From: Gammaproteobacteria bacterium UBA3498
GTDB taxonomy: Bacteria > Pseudomonadota > Gammaproteobacteria > Pseudomonadales > Pseudohongiellaceae
Length of the DNA stretch: 24,339 nt
Direction: 5' to 3'
Assembly: GCA_002377605.1 (NCBI GenBank)
Contig: DFQD01000047.1
Location: 41,669-66,007 of the forward strand
Part shown: piece by piece, positions 7,048 to 15,272 of the stretch
Layout of the letters: each line of letters opens with the position of its first letter
How positions within the stretch are numbered: position 1 is the first letter of the stretch
The notes under the pieces: generated by a model
What the model was told of the DNA's origin: nothing
The model's input: only the letters and a program-made list of their open reading frames with translations
The model's database searches: none
Made by a program: the position numbers and the translations under genes

Positions 7048-8010
7048 TTAATTAACATTTACTCGTATGAATGCATTGGTCCAACAACACCAGAATTCGA
7101 AATCTTGTGTTTCATAAACTGATCTGCCAACCATATTGTATGCTTGCACCATTAAAATGTATTCACCTGGTTCGCTGAATACCGCTTCGGTTTTCTCCTC
7201 GCCATAGGCGAATTCGGATTCCAGCCAACTTGTCGATTCTACCCAGCCGATTTTTTCTTCCCGCCAGGAGCTCCAATCAGGGGTGAATACGACATTGCCC
7301 GGGCCTTGGTACTTAAAGAATCTGACTCGAACTGCTCGATCATCATCTTCTCGAAATGGATTGTCTCTGCGAATTCTTGCATTTAATTCGATTGGCACGC
7401 CGACTTGTGTTTCTAGGGTATCTGTCGTCATGCCACGTCGAAATCCGAGTCGACCTTCAGCAATTGGACCTTCAGCTTGCAGTCTTACCTTAGGTGGGCT
7501 GTTTTTGCGGGAAGGTTGCAGCGGTTCGTCGTGACGATAAGTGCTGTGTACCAATCGCCCCGGAGAGCTGAACTCTTGTCCGGTTATTTCATCTATCAGA
7601 GTCCAGCGTACATCTTTGTCTCCCCAATCTTCAGGAACAGTCACGCTGAATACACAATAGTGACGACGACCTCCATCAGGTTGAGGTTTAAAATGAGTGG
7701 GTTGCAGGCCATTAAACTCAGCGGGCTCTACATAGTTATTTGGCCCGACGGGGATATCAAAAACTGTTTCGGTATTAGTGTTGAAGTAACCGAAGCATAG
7801 CTGGAAGGTGCCGTCTTCATTCGGGAACCAGCCTTCAAAAATAGGAACTACAGGGCCTCCGGTCGCGCGAACGAGCTGAGGATCATTCTGATGACCGCCG
7901 GGAGGGGCGACTCTATTCCATCCAGGGATACGGGTTTGTGCATCTGCTAAGCCGGAGTTCAGCATAGCGAAAACAGTGAGCAGTAGACCTGCAAGCATAG
8001 ATTTAGGCAT
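7048..8010 (-). CDS. Secreted protein of unknown function, first gene of redox operon
   Basis: I do not recognise the family. The 320-residue protein has a clear signal peptide (residues 1-25, ending ADAQ). The mature part is rich in Pro, aromatic and charged residues and looks all-beta, with no membrane helix. The C-terminal third (EPGEYILMVQAYNMVG) resembles an immunoglobulin-like or polycystic kidney disease-type beta-sandwich. There are four cysteines: C72, C119 and the adjacent pair C308-C309 near the end (FWCCWTNAF). No heme motif or recognised catalytic motif is seen. ATG at 8010 follows a GGGAG about ten bases upstream. Being first in the operon with the cytochrome/copper protein 48 bp behind, it may be a partner, metal-delivery or structural subunit of that enzyme; this is inference. 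Confidence 0.7.
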   Translation of the reverse strand: MPKSMLAGLLLTVFAMLNSGLADAQTRIPGWNRVAPPGGHQNDPQLVRATGGPVVPIFEGWFPNEDGTFQLCFGYFNTNTETVFDIPVGPNNYVEPAEFNGLQPTHFKPQPDGGRRHYCVFSVTVPEDWGDKDVRWTLIDEITGQEFSSPGRLVHSTYRHDEPLQPSRKNSPPKVRLQAEGPIAEGRLGFRRGMTTDTLETQVGVPIELNARIRRDNPFREDDDRAVRVRFFKYQGPGNVVFTPDWSSWREEKIGWVESTSWLESEFAYGEEKTEAVFSEPGEYILMVQAYNMVGRSVYETQDFEFWCCWTNAFIRVNVN

Positions 8011-8033
8011 TAAAGACTCCCTTTTTCGAATAG

Positions 8034-8045
8034 TCTGGGACCAGA
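8034..8045. promoter_or_regulatory. Dyad operator candidate at the redox operon start
   Basis: TCTGG (8034-8038) and CCAGA (8041-8045) form perfect half-sites around a GA spacer. The dyad lies just downstream of a minus-strand promoter candidate (8049-8078), over its predicted start site. The half-sites are short, so chance is possible. Confidence 0.3.
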
Positions 8046-8048
8046 TTA

Positions 8049-8078
8049 AAAATACAGGAGAAATAGGGGACGAACCAA
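8049..8078 (-). promoter_or_regulatory. Promoter candidate for the four-gene redox operon
   Basis: Reading the minus strand, TTGGTT (8078-8073) and TATTTT (8054-8049) are separated by 18 bp, giving a start near 8042, about 30 bases before the ATG at 8010. Each hexamer matches the sigma70 consensus at four of six positions. It lies in the 211-bp divergent gap shared with the plus-strand gene at 8222. Confidence 0.35.
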
Positions 8079-8221
8079 GACTAATTTGCTAATTGTCTGA
8101 AAAATCGGCGATTATCGACGTATTCTTCTGTATAGAAGCGTCTGATTCTTGTATTTTAACGCGTTCTTAGAGATTCAATCGAAGCTTCTTATCGTTAATG
8201 TAGATTCGAACAGGTATTTTT

Positions 8222-9895
8222 ATGTTTTTGCTTTCTCGTCACAGTTGTAAATTTAAATTTTGTATAAGTCTGGCATTTCTGTTTGGAATGAGCATGGCTG
8301 CATCAGCGCAGCAGGAAAATGTTGAAGATGAGGCTTTGGTAATCGAAGAATGGGTGGCTGCAAGCATGTGTGCAGACGGCGATAGGTCGATAGATTTAAA
8401 TCAGCCGATTTCTTTTACTTACACAGATTCCGCTGGCAATAATCCGCGCCATTTAACTGTTGCACAATCAGGATTAACTACGGCCGATTTGGCTAGCCTG
8501 GAGTTAGCATGGGCGATTGCTTTTCCTGCAACTTCCGGCATGCGCGCCGCGCCGGTAATCATTGGCGACACTATTTTTTATTCGGCTACCGATTCAGGAC
8601 GTGTCTTTGCATTAGACATAGCCAGTGGCTGTGCGAAGTGGATTTATGAATCTGGCACCCGACTTCGTTCTTCTATTGCGTATGACGTTATAGATGGACA
8701 GGGCATCTTAGTGTTTAGTGATATGCCGGGAATGATTCACGCGGTTAATGCAGGCAACGGTGAATCAATCTGGATTGCCAGTGGTCAGGCGGAAAACAAT
8801 CAAGGCATGCTTACCGGAACGCCCGTAATTCACGAAGACAGGGTAATTGTTCCAGTGTCAGGTTCAGGAGTAATTACTGGTGGAAATCCAAATTACGAAT
8901 GTTGCGAAAATCATGGTGCGGTTACGGCGCTCAATATACGTACTGGCGAAAAGTTTTGGGAATATCACACCATGCCTGCGGCAGAATACACTGGGCAGCT
9001 AAGTTCTACAGGAGTTCGGCAACGAGGACCATCTGGCGCGCCAATATGGACAACGCCAACTATCGATGCCGAACGTAGTCAGATTTATGTAACTACTGGC
9101 GAAAATACTTCCCATCCAACTACGAATACTAGCGATGCAATCATCGCCCTCGATTTAGAAACTGGCGAAGAAAAGTGGGTGTTTCAGGCATTGGTTAATG
9201 ACATGTGGAACTTCGGCTGCACTAGAGGAGGACCAAATTGCATCATTTTAGAGGATACTAACTCTGTGGATTACGATTTCGGTGGCCCGGCAGTATTGGT
9301 GAATGCTGGCGATCGTGAGCTATTAATTGCAGGACAAAAATCTGGCGATATTTGGGCACTAAATCCAGATACAGGACAATTAGTTTGGAATCAACGAGTT
9401 GGAGAAGGGACTGCCTTGGGCGGAAATCATTGGGGAATTGCTGTCAACTCGGAACGAGCGTTTCTCACTATTAATGACCCGGGAGGTATTGGTCGAAACA
9501 GCGTACCAGGTATTTACACTTATTTTGTTGGCACAGGGGAACCAAGTTGGTTCTATGAAGTTGAGCCTGACTGCAGTGACGGGCGCGATGATAGATTACG
9601 ACGCTGTGAAGCTCTGCATGGTTTCTCGGCAACACCATTATCCATAGATGGTGCGGTGATTACCGGCGCCTTAGACGGACGTTTGTTTGTGTTTGATTCC
9701 GATTCCGGAGAAATCCTGTTCGAATATGACACCGTACGCGACTATGAAACGGTTAATGGTGTTGAAGGTTACGGTGGTTCCATTGATAGTCATTCCATTG
9801 CAGCAGGATCCGGCATGGTGTTCGTAGGTTCTGGCTATGGCCAATTTGGTCAGGTAGCGGGTAACGTGTTACTTGCCTTCAAACCTGCGAATTAA
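8222..9895 (+). CDS. Secreted PQQ-type beta-propeller, polyvinyl-alcohol-dehydrogenase-like
   Basis: The 557-residue protein has a signal peptide (residues 1-30, cleavage near ASAQ) followed by PQQ-type propeller blades. Blade signatures include VFALDIASGCAKWIY, VTALNIRTGEKFWEY, IIALDLETGEEKWVF, IWALNPDTGQLVWN and LFVFDSDSGEILFEYD. A vicinal cysteine pair (C227-C228, YECCENHG) sits where PVA dehydrogenases and other quinoprotein alcohol dehydrogenases carry adjacent cysteines near PQQ. No CXXCH heme motif is present, unlike PVA dehydrogenases with an N-terminal heme domain. Electrons would therefore go to a separate carrier, possibly the cytochrome encoded by the divergent operon. ATG at 8222 has CAGG about seven bases upstream. 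It is followed 24 bp later by the cupin gene, probably one transcript. PQQ binding is likely, substrate unknown. Confidence 0.82.
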   Translation: MFLLSRHSCKFKFCISLAFLFGMSMAASAQQENVEDEALVIEEWVAASMCADGDRSIDLNQPISFTYTDSAGNNPRHLTVAQSGLTTADLASLELAWAIAFPATSGMRAAPVIIGDTIFYSATDSGRVFALDIASGCAKWIYESGTRLRSSIAYDVIDGQGILVFSDMPGMIHAVNAGNGESIWIASGQAENNQGMLTGTPVIHEDRVIVPVSGSGVITGGNPNYECCENHGAVTALNIRTGEKFWEYHTMPAAEYTGQLSSTGVRQRGPSGAPIWTTPTIDAERSQIYVTTGENTSHPTTNTSDAIIALDLETGEEKWVFQALVNDMWNFGCTRGGPNCIILEDTNSVDYDFGGPAVLVNAGDRELLIAGQKSGDIWALNPDTGQLVWNQRVGEGTALGGNHWGIAVNSERAFLTINDPGGIGRNSVPGIYTYFVGTGEPSWFYEVEPDCSDGRDDRLRRCEALHGFSATPLSIDGAVITGALDGRLFVFDSDSGEILFEYDTVRDYETVNGVEGYGGSIDSHSIAAGSGMVFVGSGYGQFGQVAGNVLLAFKPAN

Positions 9896-9919
9896 AAAAG
9901 AAATAGGGAGGTAGTACTC

Positions 9920-10366
9920 ATGTTTTCTAAACTAAAACTATTCTGCGTACTGATTTGTGCAATTCTGCTGCTCCCTGTGGTGGCGGATGACAATCCAAAA
10001 ACAGTGCTCCCCTTAAAAATGAGTAGTACTGACTTGGCTGGGGATATGTTCAAACGACCCGACATGAGACCGCAAACGCATGCCGATGGCCATAAGACTG
10101 AAAGCGTTACTTCAATGGTTAGCAGCGATGGGAAATATTACAGCGGTATGTATCGTTCAGAAGCAACTCGGATCGATATCACTGAAAGACCTTATGGCGT
10201 TAACGAGTTCATGTATTTCTTAAGCGGTAGCGTAACCCTGACTTCTATCGATGGCAGTGTCATGACCATCCACGCGGGTGAAGCTGTAACACTTCCGAAG
10301 GAATGGAAAGGAATTTTCGAAACAGACGGTTATGAAAAAATCTGGGTGATTTATTCTGACGAATAG
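9920..10366 (+). CDS. Exported cupin-domain protein (EutQ/DUF861-type)
   Basis: The 148-residue protein begins with a hydrophobic signal sequence (about residues 4-22). A single small cupin barrel follows. The segment VNEFMYFLSGSVTLTSIDGS with the later HAGEAVTLPKEWKG matches the second half of the Cupin_3/DUF861 fold, where a glycine turn and 'GdavflPkg.w.g.w' are typical. The usual first-motif histidines are largely missing, so metal catalysis is uncertain. Binding of a small ligand or a sugar acid is an alternative role. A strong GGGAGG lies about ten bases before the ATG. It is coupled to the PQQ-type protein just upstream and ends only 10 bp from the convergent sulfatase gene. Fold confident, function inferred. 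Confidence 0.78.
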   Translation: MFSKLKLFCVLICAILLLPVVADDNPKTVLPLKMSSTDLAGDMFKRPDMRPQTHADGHKTESVTSMVSSDGKYYSGMYRSEATRIDITERPYGVNEFMYFLSGSVTLTSIDGSVMTIHAGEAVTLPKEWKGIFETDGYEKIWVIYSDE

Positions 10367-10370
10367 GCTT

Positions 10371-10390
10371 GTAGTTTTACTGAGAACTAC
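10371..10390. terminator. Hairpin between convergent genes (possible bidirectional terminator)
   Basis: GTAGTT (10371-10376) pairs with AACTAC (10385-10390) around an 8-base loop. Outer CTT/AAG pairs extend it past one bulged C. It covers the 10-bp gap between the cupin and sulfatase stop codons and the last codons of the sulfatase. No proper T tract follows on either strand. Confidence 0.3.
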
Positions 10391-12071
10391 CAAGGTTTTC
10401 GAACATGCGCCAACCTTCGGGAACTTGAATTACGCCGTTACTCTCGGCGTAACCAGCATATAGAGCCAACAACTCCTGAAATTTTTCAGGATTTTGTTCT
10501 GCCAGATTGTTGAGCTCGGCGGGATCTTTTTCGATGTCAAACAAGCCCCAAGTGAAATCACCATAGGGCTCTTGCAGTCGAGTTATTTTCCAGCTACCAC
10601 TGATGTAGGCATTATGACCAAATAATTCAAAGCCATTGCCTTCGCCTAGTGGGTAGATGGATTCCACAGTACCTTTCAGGTATGGAACAATGGAACGTCC
10701 ATCCATATTGTGAATGGATCTGCCGTTAAATATATTGCCTGGATGAGTAACATTAACCAAATCCAAAATAGTTGGCGCGATATCAACGATACTGGAGAAG
10801 TCAGTGACTATTCCGTTTTGTGGTATGGCCTGCGCGTAACTTAAGATAAGTGGAACGTTTATACCACCTTGGGTGATTACGGTTTTATGAAAGCTATGCG
10901 CAGCCGCGCTTACATGCGCCCAGCGTTCGCCATAGTAAATATAGCTACCCTGATTTCCTAAGTTTTCGTAACTGTTATCAAAAGTCTCAGCAATCCAATC
11001 TGTAGCAACGGGTAGAATAGGGTAAGTGGTGAAATCAACCGCTTCGGGACCATTGTCTGACAAGAAGAAAAAGACCGTATTTTCATATTCGTCGATAGAT
11101 TTTAAATAGTTCACTAATTTACCAACGTTTTGATCAATTCGATCGACCATGGCTGCATAAACTGCCATCTTTTTCGCCTGATAACGTTGATCCTCCAGGC
11201 TTATTTCATTCCAGGGTGGAACTCTTTCTAATCGATCTGCCATTTCGGCGTCGCCATGGATTATTCCCAACTCTTTCATAGCTTCGTGTCGTTGTTGACG
11301 AATAACATCCCAGCCAACCATATAACGCTCGATATATTTATCGATGAGATCTGCGGGTGCATGTAAAGGAAAGTGAGGCGCTGAAAACGCGAGATAGCCA
11401 AAGAAGGGTTGATTCGATGCTCTTCCTTCTTCTATATACTGGATCATTTCATCGGTATAAGCATCACTACTGTAAAAGTCTTCTGGTAATTCAACTGCTT
11501 CGCCATTACGAAAGTAATCCACAATAGGCCGTGCACTCGCATAACCGGTATTATCGAAATGACTCCCAGCGCCTTGCAGTAAGATAAAGGTTCGATCGAA
11601 TCCTCGATCACTAGGAAGGGTTTGAGACCCTAGGTGCCATTTGCCGGTCATGAAAGTATTAAAGCCGGCATTATTTAGTAAACTGGCAACGGTCACCACT
11701 TGATTGTTCAAATAACCTTCATAACCAGGCTGACCTCGTTGCGAGTCATCAAGGTACTCACCCATTGTGCCATAACCATTCTTATGTTGGTCCACACCGG
11801 TGAGCAGCATTGCACGGGAAGGGGAGCACATGGCGCTGGTATGAAAACGGGTAAACAACACGCCGCCGCTCGCTAGTTCATCAAGATGGGGAGTTTCGAT
11901 CTCACTGCCATAGGCACCAAGATCGGAAAAGGCTAAGTCATCCGCAAGTATTAAAACGACATTGGGTGTATTTGAAGCTGTCACTAAGCTTGATGTGTCT
12001 GAGGCAGGATCATAGCCACACCCAACTAGCACGCAGCTTATTAAAGATGTAATTGTAAGTTTGTAATTCAT
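10377..12071 (-). CDS. Lipoprotein sulfatase (arylsulfatase family)
   Basis: The 564-residue enzyme hydrolyses sulfate esters in the periplasm or at the outer membrane. A lipobox LVGC (Cys18) marks a lipoprotein. The sulfatase N-terminal domain follows: metal-binding ADD (43-45) in VVLILADDLAFSDLG, then the active-site signature CSPSR (82-86) with AMLLTG. Cys82 is the residue converted to formylglycine, so a formylglycine-generating enzyme or equivalent is needed; none is in this window. A second metal motif, FFFLSDNGPE, lies near residue 340. The C-terminal region (WGLFDIEKDPAELNNLAEQN) is the usual small domain. The ATG overlaps the Sir2 stop by four bases (ATGA), implying translational coupling. 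It is the last gene of the seven-gene operon. Substrate (aromatic or sugar sulfate) cannot be told. Confidence 0.92.
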   Translation of the reverse strand: MNYKLTITSLISCVLVGCGYDPASDTSSLVTASNTPNVVLILADDLAFSDLGAYGSEIETPHLDELASGGVLFTRFHTSAMCSPSRAMLLTGVDQHKNGYGTMGEYLDDSQRGQPGYEGYLNNQVVTVASLLNNAGFNTFMTGKWHLGSQTLPSDRGFDRTFILLQGAGSHFDNTGYASARPIVDYFRNGEAVELPEDFYSSDAYTDEMIQYIEEGRASNQPFFGYLAFSAPHFPLHAPADLIDKYIERYMVGWDVIRQQRHEAMKELGIIHGDAEMADRLERVPPWNEISLEDQRYQAKKMAVYAAMVDRIDQNVGKLVNYLKSIDEYENTVFFFLSDNGPEAVDFTTYPILPVATDWIAETFDNSYENLGNQGSYIYYGERWAHVSAAAHSFHKTVITQGGINVPLILSYAQAIPQNGIVTDFSSIVDIAPTILDLVNVTHPGNIFNGRSIHNMDGRSIVPYLKGTVESIYPLGEGNGFELFGHNAYISGSWKITRLQEPYGDFTWGLFDIEKDPAELNNLAEQNPEKFQELLALYAGYAESNGVIQVPEGWRMFENLGSSQ

Positions 12072-12820
12072 AAGTTTACAACCGCGGACAATGTCGGGCC
12101 TATCTGTTGATGAAGCACTAGGTCACAGAGTATATCAAGATCCGTTGGTTCATTATTGATAACAATTAAACGAGCACCATTTTGTTTAGCGACTTGTGGA
12201 AATCCTGCGGCCGGATAAACAACTAGCGACGAACCAATGACAATAAACAAGTCACACGCTAGAGCTGCTTGCTCTGCTCGTTGCATCTCTTCGACTGGCA
12301 TTTGCTGACCGAAAGAAATAGTCGCCGTTTTTACAATCCCTCCGCAGCCATCGCAATATGGAATCGTTCCGTTCTTTAGGAATTTCTTCTTTATGTCTTC
12401 GTTTTCGAAACGCTTTTCGCAGTCTAAACATTTGCTGTAGTTGGTATTTCCATGAAGTTCTATCACCAATTCATCTGGTGTTCCCGATGCTTGATGTAGG
12501 CCGTCAACATTTTGTGTGATGACATGCGTAACTTTACCGTCTTTAACTAGTTTGGTTATGGCATTGTGTCCTGCATTTGGTTTGGCGCCAGTTAACTTGT
12601 AGGCATCGGAGAATCGTAGCTCCCATGACTTGCGCCGCACTTCTTCAGATGCGACAAAATCGCGGAAGTCGATTGGTGGCTTGCTCTTCCATACGCCCTG
12701 AGGTCCTCTGAAATCCGGAATACCAGATTCTGTTGAAATACCGGCGCCAGTGAATACTACAATGCGTTCGGCTAGCTCAATCATGGTGCGGAGAGACTCC
12801 AATTGCTCACTTTCTGTCAT
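12068..12820 (-). CDS. Sir2-family NAD-dependent protein deacylase
   Basis: At 250 residues this is a complete sirtuin catalytic core. NAD-binding GAGIS (25-29) with ESGIPDFRG (31-39), QNVDGLH (103-109), catalytic His123 (ELHG) and the zinc pairs CLDC (131-134) and CDGC (156-159) are all present. GSS (196-198) and INNEP (221-225) complete the Rossmann fold. It removes acyl groups from lysines of cytosolic proteins using NAD, and often controls acyl-CoA synthetases. E. coli CobB carries Tyr and Arg residues that favour succinyl-lysine, in the loop after the NAD motif. Here that region reads GPQGVWKS with no such pair, so deacetylation is more likely. The start is 5 bp after the NSS transporter stop and the end overlaps the sulfatase start. 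The ribosome site is weak, so coupling is probable. Confidence 0.93.
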   Translation of the reverse strand: MTESEQLESLRTMIELAERIVVFTGAGISTESGIPDFRGPQGVWKSKPPIDFRDFVASEEVRRKSWELRFSDAYKLTGAKPNAGHNAITKLVKDGKVTHVITQNVDGLHQASGTPDELVIELHGNTNYSKCLDCEKRFENEDIKKKFLKNGTIPYCDGCGGIVKTATISFGQQMPVEEMQRAEQAALACDLFIVIGSSLVVYPAAGFPQVAKQNGARLIVINNEPTDLDILCDLVLHQQIGPTLSAVVNL

Positions 12821-12825
12821 AAGTT

Positions 12826-14196
12826 TTAGTAACTAAGAATTGTCACAGCAGCGATAAGGAAAATTGCCGCAGGAGCCAAAAAGCGCATGATAAACAACCA
12901 AGTGCGGTAACCCAGTGAATCTCCCATGCCCAGTTCATCTCTGGTTGCTTCTTTCGACATAACCCAACCAACAAAGATCGTAATAAAGAAGGCACTCAGC
13001 AGCATTAAGTTATTTACCACAAAGAAATCGATAATGCGGAAGATGGTCGAGCCTTCAAACATGGGTATGAAGCTTAATGGCGTGAAGTCTGACCAAATGT
13101 TGTGAGAAAACACAGATCCTAAGCCGACAAACCAAGCAATACCGCCAGCCATCAGGGTCATGCGTTTGCGTGTAGCGCCTGGTCGCTCAACTAATCGAGA
13201 AACTAATGACTCCATCATCGAGATTGATGTGCTTAAAGCTGCAAACAACACCAATAATAAAAAGAAGGTTCCGATTATCTGACCACCAGGCATCTGTCCT
13301 AAAGCGACAGGCAAAGTAACAAAGATCAATCCTGGTCCTGATGCTGGTTCCATGGCAAAGGCAAACACGATTGGAAATATAGCCAGCCCGGCTAACATAT
13401 CGACGGAAACATTTGCGCTAACTATTGCCACAGCGTTCCTCGGTATGGATGCAGCTTTATCCAAGTAGCTGCCGTAGTTCATAACACCACCACCGCCGAC
13501 ACTTAAGGAGAAAAACGCCTGACCTAGTGCCAATAACACCACATCATTATTCACTCGACTGAAATCCGGCACGAACATAAATCGCAATGCAGCAGACAGG
13601 TCACCTACAAGTGCCGCATAAAGGACCAGAACAATCAAGATAATAAACAATGTAGGCATCATTAAGTTGATGGTTTTTTCTAAACCATTGAGTACTCCGC
13701 GAGCGACAATCCACATGGTCAATGCCATGAACACTCCATGCCAGAAGGTCATGATTATTGGTGACGCTTGTATATCGTCGAATAGTTGCACCGATTCTTC
13801 TGCGGTAATTTCAACGAATTCCCCAGACAAAGAATAGGGAAGATAAGCCAAGACCCAACCAGCAATCACACTAAAGAAAGTAAGGGCTAGAAAAGCGACT
13901 CCAATGGCAAGCCACCCGAGTAGTTTCCAGTTCTCACTTCGCCCTTCAGTTACCGCCAATGCTTTGGTACTGCCAGCGGGACTGAGCCCGCCGCGGCGTC
14001 CGATGCAGATCATTGCGATAACACAGGGAATACCGAGAAATACTATGAAAAGAAAATAGAGAAGAATAAAGGCGCCACCGCCGTTCTCACCAGCCATAAA
14101 GGTAAAGCGCCAAATATTACCCAGCCCTACAGCGCTTCCCATGGCCGCAAGAATAAATCCCATGCGAGTAGCGAATTTAACGCCGGGCTCAGCCAA
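12826..14196 (-). CDS. Sodium-dependent NSS/SNF-family transporter
   Basis: The 456-residue inner-membrane protein belongs to the neurotransmitter:sodium symporter family (LeuT fold). The hallmark GLGNIWRF (24-31) in TM1, with the unwound Na/substrate site, is followed by ENGGGAF (37-43). About eleven to twelve hydrophobic helices are visible. Bacterial members import amino acids, tryptophan or related amines with sodium; bacterial NSS often have eleven helices. The start is TTG at 14196: AGGAG lies seven bases upstream, and the N-terminal MAEPGVKFATRMG before TM1 is the right length. It lies between the amidohydrolase (39 bp) and the Sir2 gene (5 bp). An amino-acid-like substrate fits the amidohydrolase beside it, but this is inference. 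Confidence 0.92.
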   Translation of the reverse strand: MAEPGVKFATRMGFILAAMGSAVGLGNIWRFTFMAGENGGGAFILLYFLFIVFLGIPCVIAMICIGRRGGLSPAGSTKALAVTEGRSENWKLLGWLAIGVAFLALTFFSVIAGWVLAYLPYSLSGEFVEITAEESVQLFDDIQASPIIMTFWHGVFMALTMWIVARGVLNGLEKTINLMMPTLFIILIVLVLYAALVGDLSAALRFMFVPDFSRVNNDVVLLALGQAFFSLSVGGGGVMNYGSYLDKAASIPRNAVAIVSANVSVDMLAGLAIFPIVFAFAMEPASGPGLIFVTLPVALGQMPGGQIIGTFFLLLVLFAALSTSISMMESLVSRLVERPGATRKRMTLMAGGIAWFVGLGSVFSHNIWSDFTPLSFIPMFEGSTIFRIIDFFVVNNLMLLSAFFITIFVGWVMSKEATRDELGMGDSLGYRTWLFIMRFLAPAAIFLIAAVTILSY

Positions 14197-14235
14197 GTTA
14201 AAACTCCTTGTTTGCTCTTTACATATAAGTTTGTA

Positions 14236-15213
14236 TTACAAACTGAAAACCTGTTTCGCGTTCAGGTGCCGGATCGCATCACAATCGTCATCGGATAATG
14301 TTGCTATATTATTTTTTGCTCCTTCAATATCAAAAACTTGATGGGGCCAGTCCGTACCAAACATAATCTGGCTGCTGCCAACGATCGAAACCAGATACTC
14401 CAACGAGCGAGGATCATAAGTGATGCAGTCGTAATAAATGTGTTGCAGATAATCAGTAGGTTTTTTCTGCATTAGGCGGCGCTCTGGAATTTCGACCTCA
14501 TCACCTTTTTCGAAGCGACCAACTAAATAAGGAAGCGCTGCGCCACCATGAGAAGCAATCAGCTTTAGGTTCGGGTACTTGTCAAAAAACCCATGAAACA
14601 TCATACGGGTTATAGCCAGAGTTGTGTCGAACATGAAACCTACGGACCAGCTCAGATCGAATTCACCCATGTCTAAAACATCTGCGCCAGGCGGATCGGT
14701 AGGATGTAGTAACACTGGTAAACCTTTATCGTCGATGGCTCGCCAGATAGGAGCAAAAAATTCGTCATTGAGACTGCGTCCAGCAATGTTTGCCAGCACC
14801 ATCACGCCGACGGCACCGTTTGCGCATGTGCGCTCAAGCTCCGCAACCGCTGCATCTGGATATTGCCAGGGTAGCGTTGTAAACCAGCGAATCCGCTCAG
14901 GGTAATTAGCTTGCGCTTCTGCTGAGGAGTCATTTGCTTCTTGAGCCGCTAAGCAACTCACTTCCTCCGTACCCCAGTACACACTGGGTGCTGTTAAAGA
15001 AACGACAGAGATGTCGATCCCAGCTTCGTCCATCACTTTAATGCGGATGTCATAGTCAAAATGACCCGCTTGCGGAATGGATACGGGAGTATCACCGCGA
15101 AAAATTTCTTTTTGCCCGTCAGGACGAATCTTAAGACGATAGATTCCGCTATGTTCCTGCAGAATCTCCAGCCAGCGCTGGGTATAAATGTGGGTGTGAA
15201 TATCAATAAGCAT
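14236..15213 (-). CDS. ACMSD-like amidohydrolase (metal-dependent decarboxylase/hydrolase)
   Basis: The 325-residue protein has the amidohydrolase fold of the 2-amino-3-carboxymuconate-6-semialdehyde decarboxylase group (amidohydrolase_2). Metal ligands are visible in order: HTH (H6 and H8) at the N-terminus, H170 (VLLHPTDPP), H222 (ASHGGAALP) and D288 (FGTDWPH). The motif FFDKYPNLKLIASHGG followed by IYYDCITYD is typical of ACMSD and gamma-resorcylate decarboxylase relatives. These act non-oxidatively on carboxylated aromatics or ring-cleavage products in the cytosol. ATG at 15213 lacks a clear ribosome site, but extension is limited by the MFS gene ending 59 bp upstream. Flanked by NSS and MFS transporters, it suggests uptake and breakdown of an aromatic or tryptophan-like compound. 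Confidence 0.88.
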   Translation of the reverse strand: MLIDIHTHIYTQRWLEILQEHSGIYRLKIRPDGQKEIFRGDTPVSIPQAGHFDYDIRIKVMDEAGIDISVVSLTAPSVYWGTEEVSCLAAQEANDSSAEAQANYPERIRWFTTLPWQYPDAAVAELERTCANGAVGVMVLANIAGRSLNDEFFAPIWRAIDDKGLPVLLHPTDPPGADVLDMGEFDLSWSVGFMFDTTLAITRMMFHGFFDKYPNLKLIASHGGAALPYLVGRFEKGDEVEIPERRLMQKKPTDYLQHIYYDCITYDPRSLEYLVSIVGSSQIMFGTDWPHQVFDIEGAKNNIATLSDDDCDAIRHLNAKQVFSL

Positions 15214-15272
15214 ATGAGCAATGTAGCAGGGTATACGAGCAAGAAATATGAAAAATTTATTATACCAACCTT

